Of a stretch of DNA of 64,000 nt, positions 22,653-32,366 are shown piece after piece. Each line of letters begins with the position of its first letter. Position 1 is the first letter of the stretch. The notes under the pieces are model-generated. The model ran no database searches and was not told the origin of the DNA. It saw only the letters and a list, made by a program, of their open reading frames with translations. This DNA comes from Limnephilus marmoratus (Eukaryota; Arthropoda; Insecta; Trichoptera; Limnephilidae), in the NCBI GenBank assembly GCA_917880885.1, contig OU862916.1, positions 51,310,831-51,374,830 on the forward strand, in the 5' to 3' direction. The position numbers were made by a program, and so were the translations under genes.

Positions 22653-22995
22653 TTAATTGCACCGATTACAAAAAATATTCTTCCAACAATCTTTCTGCAA
22701 ATGATTCGTTTTTCCGCACAAAAAACATTTTTTTAATGCAATATTTACTGGCGTCTTACTACGCACTGCACTTTTAAATCTGATCGGACTATCCGACCTG
22801 GATTTACGGACAACATTACTATCCTTATGCACAACATTTAAATTCGTATCAACTTTCTTAAAATTAACAACATGTTCCCATGAAGCTGCTAACTGAATGC
22901 ATTCCGAAAAAGAAGTATTTACCCCCTCAACGAACAACTTATGTTTCAATTTTTCATTGAAAATTCCAATAATGAATATGTCTTTTAAACAAGAT
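22653..22995 (-). pseudogene. Gypsy Gag, C-terminal part with zinc knuckle
   Basis: It continues the capsid (LKDIFIIGIFNEKLKHKLF, FSECIQLAASWE) into a basic linker and the nucleocapsid knuckle CFLCGKTNHLQKDC (CX2CX4HX4C). A second knuckle begins FCNRCN and is interrupted by TAA at its sixth position, after which SGHPSNVC completes it in the same frame. Gag and Pol may thus have been one frame, or separated by this stop in the living element. Confidence 0.82.
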
Positions 22996-23493
22996 AACGA
23001 ACAACACGCACGCATAAATAACATAGAGATCATTGGAATACCAGAAAAAAAACAAGAAAACCTGACGGAGATTATCAAAAGCATCTATTCTGAATTAAAA
23101 ATAGTAAGCCCTGAAGAAATTGAATACGCCACCCGAGTAACCCCCAAGGAGAAGATCGAAGGAAGACCGCGAAATATTATCGTTAAACTGAAGTGCAGAA
23201 AACAAAAAGATGATATCATGGCAGCAATCCGAACGAGAAGGGGCCTAACAGCAGAGGATATAAACTTGAATGGAAAACAAAGGATCTATATTAATGAACA
23301 TTTAACACACAAAAACAAAATACTCTACAAACAGGTCAGAGAGTTCACCAAAATTAACAAATATAAATTTTGCTGGATAAAAAACTGTAAAATTTATGTA
23401 AGACTAAACGAAAACTCAGATCACTATTGCATAAACTCATTTATCGACCTAGAAAAACTAAAAAAATACAATATTTCCATCAATAACGCTTAG
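22996..23493 (+). CDS. LINE B ORF1 protein (5'-truncated)
   Basis: The open frame enters from the insertion border and runs about 165 codons: NNIEIIGIPEKKQENLTEI is an RRM-like strand-helix start, RPRNIIVKLKCRKQKDDIM follows, and RIYINEHLTHKNKILYKQVRE ... YKFCWIKNCKIYVRLNE is the FP25K-like C-terminal domain of many insect LINE ORF1 proteins (RNA binding and chaperone role in the RNP). The usual N-terminal coiled coil is missing. It ends 66 bp before ORF2. Confidence 0.75.
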   Translation, partial: NEQHARINNIEIIGIPEKKQENLTEIIKSIYSELKIVSPEEIEYATRVTPKEKIEGRPRNIIVKLKCRKQKDDIMAAIRTRRGLTAEDINLNGKQRIYINEHLTHKNKILYKQVREFTKINKYKFCWIKNCKIYVRLNENSDHYCINSFIDLEKLKKYNISINNA

Positions 23494-23559
23494 AACATTC
23501 ATATTAACCATATTCATATTAACATAAGAACCATCATATTAACTTATTGCATCATTAAA

Positions 23560-26424
23560 ATGGAATCTCTAGAATTATATTATCAAAACTTAAGAGGCCT
23601 CAGAACTAAAACGAACACCTTTCTTCAAAATGTACTATTAAACAACTATGACATTATATGTCTCACTGAAACATGGCTTAACAATTCAATATTTAATGAG
23701 GAACTTTTCGATCCAAGATACCATGTTTACAGAAGAGATAGAGATTACCATAACCTCAAACAGAATCGCGGTGGTGGAGTTTTAATCGCAGTAAAAAATA
23801 AATTAATTTCTGAACAAAAAATAGAATGGGGATCAGAGGCGGAAGACATATGGGTAACGATTTCACTTCCCGGTAAAAAAATTCACATATGCACTTCATA
23901 TATTGCACCTGACAGTAAACACCTCATAAATATTATGTCTCACATAAACAAAACATCACAAATTATGACAGATAACAACAATAATGATAGTTTCATTTTG
24001 GTAGGAGATTACAACCTATCTCACTTACATTGGCTACCAATTAATGAGAACTGTGATTATATGTGTACTGAACCAATCAATTCATTGAATCCCGCCCATT
24101 TGAACTTTACACAATTTTTATCATTTAATAATCTGAAACAATATAACTCTCAGAGTAATAGTATAAATAATCGCATTCTCGACTTAGCTGTAAGCAACAT
24201 ACCACTGAAAATTAGGCACAATAATATCTCATTAGTACCAGAAGATATTTATCATAAAACACTGCTAATTTCAATTCCTATTAAAAAAATAAATAAAAAC
24301 CTGAAAACTAACGCAAAACAAATATTACTATACAGAAAAGCGGAATATTCAATAATAAACACAAAATTAAACGAAATTGATTGGGATCATAAACTTAACC
24401 ATTTGAATACTCAACCCGCAACTGACGTCTTCTACAACATATTAAACAACATTAAAATAAATTATGTACCAACTAAACCAGCTAAAAATTGTAATTATCC
24501 GCCGTGGTACACATCATCGCTCATAAAAATAATTAAAGAGAAAAATAAATACCATAAAAATTTTAAAAAATTTCAAAATCCACGTGACTATCAAACGTTT
24601 TCTCTCTTAAGATCTAGACAAAAACGTATCGCACAACAACTCTACATTAATTATATACATACTGCTGAAAATAGCATAAATGGTAATCCTAAACTCTTCT
24701 GGAATCATTTTAATAACATGAAAAAAACACAATCGTCTCTTCCAAGGACGATGCACCTAGATGACAAAAAAGCAGAAAATGGCCAAGACATATGCAATAT
24801 TTTCATGGAATATTTCCAATCAGTTTACATAAACGATAATAACCTACCAGACTTCGACATACCAGAAAACACAAATAACATAAATATCACCACGGTCAAA
24901 TTCACACGAGAAATAATCTTAAAAGAAATAAAAGCTCTTGACATAAACACAAGCGCGGGGTGTGATGACATTCCCTCATACTTTATAGTTAATTGCGCGG
25001 AAACACTTGCAAAACCTCTCTGCATTATATATAATAAATCAATGAACGAAGGCACGGTACCTGAAATATGGAAAAGAGCCTATGTAACACCAATCCACAA
25101 AAATGGTGAAAAAAATAATGTTAAAAACTATCGACCGATTTCAAAACTAACAATATTCAGTAAGTTAATGGAAAAAATTGTTTACAAATATATAAGCCCA
25201 CAACTGAATCACATCATTACAACAAAGCAACACGGTTTTACAAAAGGCAGAAATGTGGAAAGTAACCTCGTTCTTCTTACTGAATTCATTGTCGATCACA
25301 TGGACAACCGCACTCAAGTAGATATCATTTATACAGACTTTGCCAAAGCATTTGATAAAATTAATCAAAAACTATTACTCAGAAAACTTTGGTCATTAGG
25401 TATACGTGGTAATTTATTTCGTTGGGTTACATCTTATATACTCAAGAGATCACAGGCAGTAGCAATAAAGGGTTTCGAATCAGATTTCAGTGAAATTTCC
25501 TCTGGGATCCAACAGGGTTCACATCTCGGACCATTATTTTTCATTTTATATATCAATGATTTGGTCAATGTTGTTAAATACTCTGAAATAGAATTATTTG
25601 CTGATGATGCCAAGCTATACAAGCCAATAAAAAGTCTAAACGATTGCGTCAATTTACAACATGATTTAAACAATATATTTACCTATTGCCAACAAAATCA
25701 ACTATTTCTAAATGTCTCAAAATGTCATCATATTACCTTTTCAAGAAATAAAAATAAAACATTATTTAATTATTCTATAAATAACAACAACATTGCAACA
25801 GTCTCAGATATTCGTGATCTTGGAATAACCCTTGATAGTAAACTACAATACAACCTTCATATACAACAAATCACAAATAAAGCTGCTAAAATGTTAGGTT
25901 TTATCATGAGAAACACAAAACTTTTTAATAGTATCAACGTCATTAAGCAACTCTACTTTGCCTACGTACGAAGTCATTTGGAGTTCGCGTCAGTTGTTTG
26001 GTCTCCATTTTATAAAATCCATACGAACAAAATTGAAGCAATTCAAAACAAATTCCTCAAATATCTTTGTTACAAGTCATATGTAAGATTTAATAATTAT
26101 GCAGAGGCAGCCTCATACTTTAAAATTGATTCATTGAGTGTACGAAGGCATCATAAGGATGCAATATTCCTGTATAAATTAGTTAACAATAATATTCAAT
26201 GCCCAGAGTTGCTAAATAAAATTCAATTTAATGTACCTGCGCGTACAACACGCTCTTCTGTCCTGTTCAGGGTTGATCAATGCAAGACAAACTGCAAGCA
26301 AAATTCTTGTCTGAACAGACTATGCAATAGTTACAATAGCATATTATCCAAGGTGGACATTTTCAATTCCGAACCTACCAAATATAAGGGGTACATAAAA
26401 GAGTATTTCTCTGATGTTTCATGA
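23560..26424 (+). CDS. LINE B ORF2: endonuclease-reverse transcriptase, 954 aa, intact
   Basis: ATG MESLELYYQNLRGLRTKT opens the APE-type endonuclease (residues about 1-235): IICLTETWL (catalytic Glu), RGGGVLIAVKN, ILVGDYNLSHLHW (catalytic Asp and Asn), ILDLAVS. The RT covers about residues 460-720: SAGCDDIPSYFI, WKRAYVTPIHKNG, NYRPISKLT, QHGFTKGRNVESNL, IIYTDFAKAFDKI, SGIQQGSHLGPLFFILYIND and the catalytic ELFADDAKLYK at about 680. The thumb and C-terminus (SHLEFASVVWSPFY) are complete. No RNase H domain is seen. The uninterrupted frame makes retained activity possible, helped by a matching ORF1 from another copy. Confidence 0.9.
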   Translation: MESLELYYQNLRGLRTKTNTFLQNVLLNNYDIICLTETWLNNSIFNEELFDPRYHVYRRDRDYHNLKQNRGGGVLIAVKNKLISEQKIEWGSEAEDIWVTISLPGKKIHICTSYIAPDSKHLINIMSHINKTSQIMTDNNNNDSFILVGDYNLSHLHWLPINENCDYMCTEPINSLNPAHLNFTQFLSFNNLKQYNSQSNSINNRILDLAVSNIPLKIRHNNISLVPEDIYHKTLLISIPIKKINKNLKTNAKQILLYRKAEYSIINTKLNEIDWDHKLNHLNTQPATDVFYNILNNIKINYVPTKPAKNCNYPPWYTSSLIKIIKEKNKYHKNFKKFQNPRDYQTFSLLRSRQKRIAQQLYINYIHTAENSINGNPKLFWNHFNNMKKTQSSLPRTMHLDDKKAENGQDICNIFMEYFQSVYINDNNLPDFDIPENTNNINITTVKFTREIILKEIKALDINTSAGCDDIPSYFIVNCAETLAKPLCIIYNKSMNEGTVPEIWKRAYVTPIHKNGEKNNVKNYRPISKLTIFSKLMEKIVYKYISPQLNHIITTKQHGFTKGRNVESNLVLLTEFIVDHMDNRTQVDIIYTDFAKAFDKINQKLLLRKLWSLGIRGNLFRWVTSYILKRSQAVAIKGFESDFSEISSGIQQGSHLGPLFFILYINDLVNVVKYSEIELFADDAKLYKPIKSLNDCVNLQHDLNNIFTYCQQNQLFLNVSKCHHITFSRNKNKTLFNYSINNNNIATVSDIRDLGITLDSKLQYNLHIQQITNKAAKMLGFIMRNTKLFNSINVIKQLYFAYVRSHLEFASVVWSPFYKIHTNKIEAIQNKFLKYLCYKSYVRFNNYAEAASYFKIDSLSVRRHHKDAIFLYKLVNNNIQCPELLNKIQFNVPARTTRSSVLFRVDQCKTNCKQNSCLNRLCNSYNSILSKVDIFNSEPTKYKGYIKEYFSDVS

Positions 26425-26766
26425 ATATGTTATGTGTCTATGTTTCTATCGTTTATCTTTAATTCTGTTGTGATTTGATTTATATGTACAATCTGGCTTC
26501 TTATGGTTACCAATGTATTGATATTTTATGTTTTATGTAAATTTTAGTTTTATATACTTAATCTTTTGTTTTATAAAATTTTTGATCTCATAATGCTTTA
26601 TTATAAATTTATTATTTAATTTTTTTTATTATGCTGTTAATCAGAGGTAAAGTCACATGGAGGAAATCCATAATTGGTTTTATTTTGGCTATACAAACAT
26701 GTACAAACTGTAAAAATGTAAACTGTCGATTTCCCGAAAATAAAATAAATAAATAAATAAATAAAT
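26425..26766 (+). other. LINE B 3' UTR and (TAAA)n tail
   Basis: 340 bp of AT-rich sequence after the stop end in CCCGAAAATAAAATAAATAA and further TAAA units, the usual LINE tail. Confidence 0.75.
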
Positions 26767-26771
26767 AAGAT

Positions 26772-27250
26772 TCCAGCCTCAATTCAAAATTGCACGTCAA
26801 ACTCAGTCCTCTCAACCTAGCAGCGTAATCTTTAATAGATTCGTTAGCTAGCTGTTTACACTTATAAAATAACTCACGCGACTCGAAAATATTTTGAATA
26901 GGTTTGCAATGTGAATCAAATAATTTACATAAATCATCAAAAGAACAAACAGAAACCTTTTTAGGGAAACATAGATCACATAATAAAGAGAAAGTTTCTT
27001 CGGTGAGGCAACTCAGCAAAAATGCTCTTTTGCGTTCTTGTGATAACACTTTGTCATCATGTAAAATGAGGGCCTGATCCAGTCGTTCCTTGAACAATGA
27101 CCAGTTTCCCGTTCTGTAACAGAACGTCCCCAAATTTTTAGAAACACCCTCCATTGGGGGAAGAGCTGAAACAAAATAATCTGGACTACTTATCTCAGCA
27201 CTTCCAAGAAGGCTACACTCCGAGGTCCACGTTCCACGTTCCACGTGCAC
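26772..27250 (-). pseudogene. Gypsy Gag, N-terminal part
   Basis: The minus frame contains LGTFCYRTGNWSLFKERLDQ, RKRAFLLSCLTEETFSLLCDL, FDDLCKLFDSHCKP and ELFYKCKQLANESIKDYAARLRGLS, the capsid pattern of Ty3/Gypsy Gag. It is broken at 26772 by LINE B. The in-frame partner is 22653-22995; AAGAT at 22991-22995 and 26767-26771 is the target duplication. The initiation site is uncertain (an internal Met at PPMEGVSKN is a candidate). Confidence 0.82.
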
Positions 27251-27627
27251 GCCACCCAGAGCCGTAGATCACCGTCCCCGTCTGGCTCCGTCTCCCGACA
27301 GCTGCGGATCCAATCCCTCTTCTCCGAGGTCTTCCTTCCCAGACTGCAGCGACGGAAACCAAGTCCTGGTTCCCGGCTAATCCACACGATGATCCAGTCC
27401 TTGACCCGATCCTTGATCCGGTCCTTTTGTACCCCGTTACACGGTGTACCCGAACGACAATAATTTTGTAATTTGTCGGTCCCACACACGCGAATACTTG
27501 CGTGTGGCTGCTCCAATTCCTTCTTAATGCGATCGCTTCCTGCGATCGCTTCCTGCAATCCTGACAACAATCCGTCAGATCCCGAAATCTACCGCGTAGA
27601 TTCTTCCAATTTACGTAAAAATTTACG

Positions 27628-27645
27628 AACTACCGAGCTGCGCCA
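27628..27645 (-). other. Primer binding site
   Basis: Two bases inside the 5' LTR the minus strand reads TGGCGCAGCTCGGTAG. It begins with TGG, as a complement of a tRNA 3' CCA end must. I do not assign the tRNA. Confidence 0.6.
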
Positions 27646-27647
27646 AC

Positions 27648-27812
27648 TGTGGTGTCTTGGGATCGGGTAGTAATAACATCTGTTAATGTTACAATGTTTA
27701 TTGGTTGCCAGATTAATATGGAGAGAGCGCTCAACAGCGGGTACATCCCTTTTATACATACCATTCTTGCTGTCTCGCACTCATGCCGTCACCCTCATAC
27801 ATATACGTCACA
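27648..27812 (-). repeat. Gypsy 5' LTR (165 bp)
   Basis: Same sequence and length as the left LTR. For the minus-strand element this is the upstream LTR; the primer site follows it. GTAGC at 27813 is the target duplication. Confidence 0.92.
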
Positions 27813-27817
27813 GTAGC

Positions 27818-28014
27818 TTAAATACTCTTATTGGAGAGAACCCTGACGTACGTTCTCGGATATTTAGAATCCGTCTCAGAACCAACTCTCTAATTTGTCT
27901 TCGTTCCTCGTTTAGCATACAAATAAGTATATTTTCGCTGTGGCCAAAATACCCGTTGCGTTGAATTACGGGATCTGCCACCTTTTTGAAATGCTCTGGA
28001 AGGTAACGAGACAA
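27818..28014 (-). pseudogene. hAT-like transposase, fragment before the Gypsy insertion
   Basis: The minus frame reads FKKVADPVIQRNGYFGHSENIL and RRQIRELVLRRILNIRER, then SPIRVFKLL at the Gypsy border. The continuation lies at 18845-19088 on the other side of the 8.7-kb insertion, with a small frame shift near the junction. Confidence 0.65.
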
Positions 28015-28078
28015 TTTTATGGTTTCGTGGAGGAGTCTCGCCCCGTAAACACACGAAGGTTGTGTTTTTTATTTTAAA

Positions 28079-28630
28079 TCACATCGGAGCATACACTTTT
28101 AGCATAAATTCAGTCAATATCACCTGGTTTTCTGTCGGATTCTTGGTTGAAATGTTAAGTCGGAGAATAGTGTTGGCTGTTGTTAACAAACGCAAATGAC
28201 AGATTTTACCAGGGTTTCTTTTGGCTAAGTTTTCGTTACCTTGTCCTTCGGCGATTGCTCGGCACATTTCCAATAAATAAAGCTGGTCTGTGCTAAGATC
28301 GTCACGGGATTTTGTAATGTCCGGTAAGTTGCATTCTATTGCTTGAAATTCTATCACAGGAAGATGTTCACAGTTCTTGAGTAACTTTCTTAGTTGGCCG
28401 CTAAAGCTTCTAGGACCTGTTGTCGTTCCATCAAGGTATTCGAAAAGGTGTCTCAAACTTAACTCATTGGCATGTATTTGACAGACCAACCACTGAAGTG
28501 GACGATGGAGCTTTCCTTCAAGAAGTCGAATAATGCCAGACTTAGTTCCAGTATTAACTGCTGTTCCGTCACATCCGATAGCCACGATGCACGCTAAATC
28601 AATGGATTTTGCCACAAAATATGCAAACAA
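28079..28630 (-). pseudogene. hAT-like transposase, central domain
   Basis: An open frame of 183 codons includes IVAIGCDGTAVNTGTKSG, LHRPLQWLVCQIHANELSLRHLF, then LPDITKSRDDLSTDQLYLLEMC. CDGT plausibly supplies a catalytic Asp, followed by the CQIHANEL segment in the position of the hAT/RNase-H-fold Cys-His motif. The frame is closed at both ends by decay. Related anonymous proteins are common in insects. Confidence 0.65.
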
Positions 28631-28802
28631 TTTGTAAGCTATTGTTTTTGCATCACCGAACTTAACGCCTATGTGGCCAATGTATTGTGAGCCAGATTCT
28701 TTTAAAAGATTGATATGTTATTCTATCACAACTTTTCTGCGTCCATCCTACATGATTAATGTTTTATCCTTTCAACCTTCAAACGATATGCAAATGCACG
28801 AA

Positions 28803-29160
28803 TCAAAATGGGGCTGATTGATGGCAGTCAGGCAGTGTGGTCCTAGTTTTGGCACGAGCACGTCGAATCTTATTAAGATCGACCACGTTTGTTAGATTTT
28901 CTGTTGTCACTAATCCAATATCTTGCATTGTAGCGCAGACGATGGCAGCACCCGCCCTATCAGAAACACTGTATCGATCCAATGTTCTGGATACAACAGA
29001 TAGTCTACTGTCTGTTGGATTTATAACATAAGAAGAAGAAGTAGATGAAGCCAAGTATTGTTGGTCAGTTGGAAAATCAACGTTAGTAAAACTTGAAACT
29101 GTACTGCGAGATGTGGACGGTTGATCTAAAGATGTTTGTTGCGTTTCTTGGTATAGTGCG
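28803..29160 (-). pseudogene. hAT-like transposase, N-terminal fragment
   Basis: An open minus frame reads from about LYQETQQTSLDQPSTS through YVINPTDSRLSVVSRTLDRY, then VSDRAGAAIVCATMQDIG and VVDLNKIRRARAKTR. The segment about a dispersed Ser/Thr-rich linker and a 'sd rAgAaI' helix is typical of the N-terminal half of this TE protein family. It ends in a stop; the next recognisable part starts 170 bp further. Confidence 0.6.
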
Positions 29161-29495
29161 CGAAAGTGGACTCAGCAATTTGTCAAATTTTCGCGGGATT
29201 CATAAAAAATATCAATTTTTTTAAATGTTATTATTTAAGGCGCGGCAATTTTTATTCATTATGAAATGTAAAGTAAAAATTAAAGTATTCATATTGACAC
29301 AAAACTGTTTTACAAAGGGTCAATTTTTTTACCTGATTGTAAATAATTCAAGTGCTTTGTGGCAGTACTTGTTATCAAAATTTTAAATTGATATTTTGTA
29401 TGCTTAATTGTATGTACCTAGAGCATCTATTCCGCACCCCGTGAAAACTGATTTATAAAAATAAAAAAAATTCCATACAATGGCGATCCACCCTA

Positions 29496-30543
29496 ACTAA
29501 TAAGAAAGCTTAAAGAAATTGGTTTCTCATCTGTAGCCATTAAATTAATACAAGAGTATTTGAGAGACAGAAAGCAGGTAACAAAAATAAATAATCAATT
29601 TTCAAAACCAATGGAAAATAAGTTAGGAGTACCACAGGGGTCGGTCCTTGGACCTCTATTGTTCATACTCTATATTAATGACATGGTGAAAATATTTTCA
29701 AAATGCAAAGTACGACTTTTTGCCGATGATACACTAATATACTTAATTGGAGATAACTATGAAGAACTAATACACATTTTAAATAATGAACTAAATGATG
29801 TATCAAGATGGCTAAAAATAAATAAGCTTAAATTAAATACAAAAAAAAAACAAAATGTATGGTGATCGGATACAAGAAGACATCCAGTAAAAGCAAAATT
29901 AAAATTGATGGTGAAATTATTGAAAATGTTACTGAAATGAAATACTTAGGAGTTATATTAGATTCCAAACTAAACTTCAATAGACATGCTAAATACACCC
30001 AAAAGAAAATTGGCAAAAAGATATCTTTTTTTGGAAGAAATCAGCCAAAAATTTCTAGAAAAACTGCAATCACCATATACAATTCAATTATTGCTCCACA
30101 CTTCAACTACTGCTCAAGTATACTTTTCCTATGTAACGAAAGAGAACAAAATAAGTTACAAATTATCCAAAACAGGGCAATGAGAATAATTCTTCGACGA
30201 AACAGATTTTCAAAAATAATTAAAATGTTAAAGGAACTAAATTGGTTGACCGTGAAACAGATGCTGACCTTGAAAACGATGGTATTTATCCACAAAATAT
30301 TGAACAACACGTTACCAAAATACTTCTCAAATAAAATTGTATACAATAAAGACATTCACAGATATAACACAAGTACGTGCAAGGAAATTAGGCTACAAAA
30401 AAGGACAAAGCGAATACGCAAAACAGTCTACTGTACAAGGGAATGAAGTTGTATAACACACTACCAGAAACTTTAAAGTCCACACCAATTGGAAAGTCCA
30501 AGATGTATTGTAGGAGCTACATAAAACTTGAAAAAATATAGTG
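29496..30543 (+). pseudogene. LINE A reverse transcriptase, C-terminal part
   Basis: Continues LINE A after the hAT insertion: IRKLKEIGFSSVAIKL, LGVPQGSVLGPLLFILYIND, catalytic RLFADDTLIYL, then after a one-base shift in an A-run at about 29855, MKYLGVILDSKLNF and SIIAPHFNYCSSILF. Another shift at about 30435 leads to YNTLPETLKSTPIGKSKM and a stop at 30543. The arrangement is that of a Jockey-like ORF2 terminus. Confidence 0.85.
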
Positions 30544-30639
30544 AATATGAAATATTATAATCAATTAGAAATTTGTAAACTTAAATGTACAAATTACTAA
30601 AATAAAAATTATAATTATTATTATTTTAAAACCTTTATA

Positions 30640-31649
30640 ATAAATATTATTTTGTGTTCCCGATAAATTTGTTTTAGGAAGCCTAAAATCGTTGCAGTTT
30701 CTCGTAGGATAACAATGAACTGTACTGTTGATTCTAACATTATTCAACATATAATCTGGTAACATTTTATTTTTTAACTTATAAATAAAAACTAGGGTAT
30801 TGAAAACTAATCTTTGCCACACACTTAATATATTGAGTTGGCGTTGTATGGTTTTTATTCTGGTATATCTGCTACAGCACAATATAGATTTCATGCCTCT
30901 GTTCTGAATTATTTCCATTCTTTTAATTTGTGTTTTATTGGTCAGAGAGATTACACTTGAGCAATAATTCAGATGGGATGCTACAGTTGTGTTATAGACC
31001 AATTTTCTAGTTTTAATATCTAATTTTCCCTTTATCCTACTTAAGAAATTAATCTTTTTGTATTTTTTTTTTAGTTAGCATTTCAAAGTTAGAGTTAAGT
31101 TTTAAATTAGTATCGATTATGATTCACAAATATTTAATTTCTTCTACCTCTTCAATATTTTGATTGTCTATATTTAGGGTAATGAGTTCATTTTGTTTTT
31201 TCCCTAATACCATGAATTTAATTTTAGTTACATTTAATTTGAGTTTATTTATGCATAACCATTTAGATAGTTCATGAAGTTCACTTTGTATTTTTGACAA
31301 TGCATCTTCAATATTATTTGCTATAATATATAAAAGTGTGTCATCAGCAAACAGTTTGATGGAACAGTACTTTAGGCACTTCACTATATCATTAATATAT
31401 ATAATAAAAAAGTAGTGGTCCAAAGACCGATCCTTGAGGAACTCCAAGGTTAACTTGTTGCTCTTCGGAGATAGCATCTCCAAATTTGGTTCTTTTTTTT
31501 CTGTTTTTTAGGTAATCAGTAAACCACTGCAATTCTTTACCATGAATTCCCATATCCTTCAATTTCATTAATAGTCTTTCTCTGTCTATCGTTTTGAAAG
31601 CACGTCTAAAGTCTAAGAATACTGCTATGATGATTTTCTTCTGATCCAT
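30640..31649 (-). pseudogene. LINE C RT palm and C-terminus
   Basis: Pieces on the minus strand: IIIAVFLDFRRAFKTIDRERLL, GIHGKELQWFTDYLKNRKK, NLGVPQGSVFGPLLF, a shift at about 31400-31480, KLFADDTLLYIIA, INKLKLNVTK, then (31002 down) VASHLNYCSSVISL and KMLPDYML. All RT blocks are recognisable but at least three frame breaks are present. Confidence 0.8.
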
Positions 31650-31783
31650 ACTTGTTTTCCATTCATTTATAACATAATTTATAGCCGTTTCACAGGAATA
31701 TTTGTTTCTAAATCCAGATTGTTGTTCCAGTAGAATGTTATTTTTTTCAATAAAATTGTTTATCTGTTCTTTAACTATCGATT

Positions 31784-32366
31784 CTAGTAATTGTTCATTT
31801 TAGGTAACCCATTTATTGGTCTGAAGTCTTCAAAATTTTTAGCATTTATTATTTTGGGCACTGGTGTTATTATGGAAGTTTTCCATGACTGTGGAAAAAT
31901 TCCCTCTAACAGAGATTCATTTATTAGTGCAACTAATCTGTCTCCTATAGCTCGTAGTGCATCTTTGATTATGCCTATAGTAATTCCATCCGTGGACGAT
32001 TTTAGTTTCATTGCATTAAGAATTTTCATTAAATACTCCATGTTTATTTTATTAAACCTGAAAATATTATTATTCTATCTTCTTCATTAATTGAGAAAAT
32101 GTGTCTGTGACTAATGGAATGCTCTTATTTATGTTTTCGACACTGAGTATAAAAATTTGTATTAAATTTTTGGGGTATTTTAGGTTTATCATCTTCAACT
32201 CCGTCGGGGAACCGAACTTCCTTTGTGTCTCCCTTCTGTTTACCGCTTATAATTTCTTTGAGTGTAGTCCACATTTTTCTTGAATCACTTTGGGATGTAA
32301 TTATTTTTTGTCTAATATACGGATTTTTGGTTTGTTTTATTTCTGTGCTATACATGTTTCTAAGTT
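31784..32366 (-). pseudogene. LINE C RT N-terminal region
   Basis: YIRQKIITSQSDSRKMWTTLKEI, a break near 32125, then KLKSSTDGITIGIIKDAL, GIFPQSWKTSIITPVPK and EDFRPINGLPKMN. These correspond block by block to LINE A at 17700-18230. The upstream border is the solo LTR. Confidence 0.8.

Larger units (their letters stand above)
22996..26766 (+). mobile_element. LINE B (Jockey/CR1-like), almost complete, nested in Gypsy gag
   Basis: A plus-strand non-LTR element of 3771 bp with a partial ORF1, an intact ORF2, a 3' UTR and a (TAAA)n tail. AAGAT duplications flank it. Gag reads through in frame once it is removed. The 5' end is truncated within ORF1. As the innermost insert with an uninterrupted ORF2 it is the youngest element of the nest. 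Confidence 0.88.
19094..27812 (-). mobile_element. Ty3/Gypsy LTR retrotransposon, split by LINE B
   Basis: Two 165-bp LTRs (TGTGG...TCACA) differ at only three positions, all transitions, and are flanked by GTAGC duplications (19089-19093, 27813-27817). Coding sequence is on the minus strand: gag with zinc knuckles, protease, RT, RNase H, integrase; no env. With LINE B (3771 bp plus TSD) removed the element is about 4.9 kb, small for Gypsy, as in the Mag-like lineage (an inference). A stop in the second zinc knuckle, a stop and a frameshift after the RT and the LINE insertion make it inactive. Confidence 0.92.
18435..29495 (-). mobile_element. hAT-like DNA transposon, 11.06 kb as it stands (about 2.3 kb of its own sequence)
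   Basis: The ends are TAGTGTGGATCG (18435) and CGATCCACCCTA (ending 29495), with an 8-bp duplication ACTAATAA on both sides. Subterminal inverted repeats around GGGGTGTGGAATGGATGCTC (18477) and its partner at about 29420-29446 support the pairing. Removing it rejoins LINE A exactly in frame. It carries a broken minus-strand transposase gene and is itself interrupted by a Gypsy element (19094-27812). The hAT label rests on duplication length and TIR style; the transposase belongs to a TE family I know only from anonymous arthropod sequences. Confidence 0.85.

Noticed and set aside
27190..27570. Arg/Gly-rich minus-strand frames and their plus-strand mirror at 27190-27670
   Set aside because: They lie in the Gypsy leader between the primer site and gag; a leader ORF cannot be excluded, but no motif supports it.
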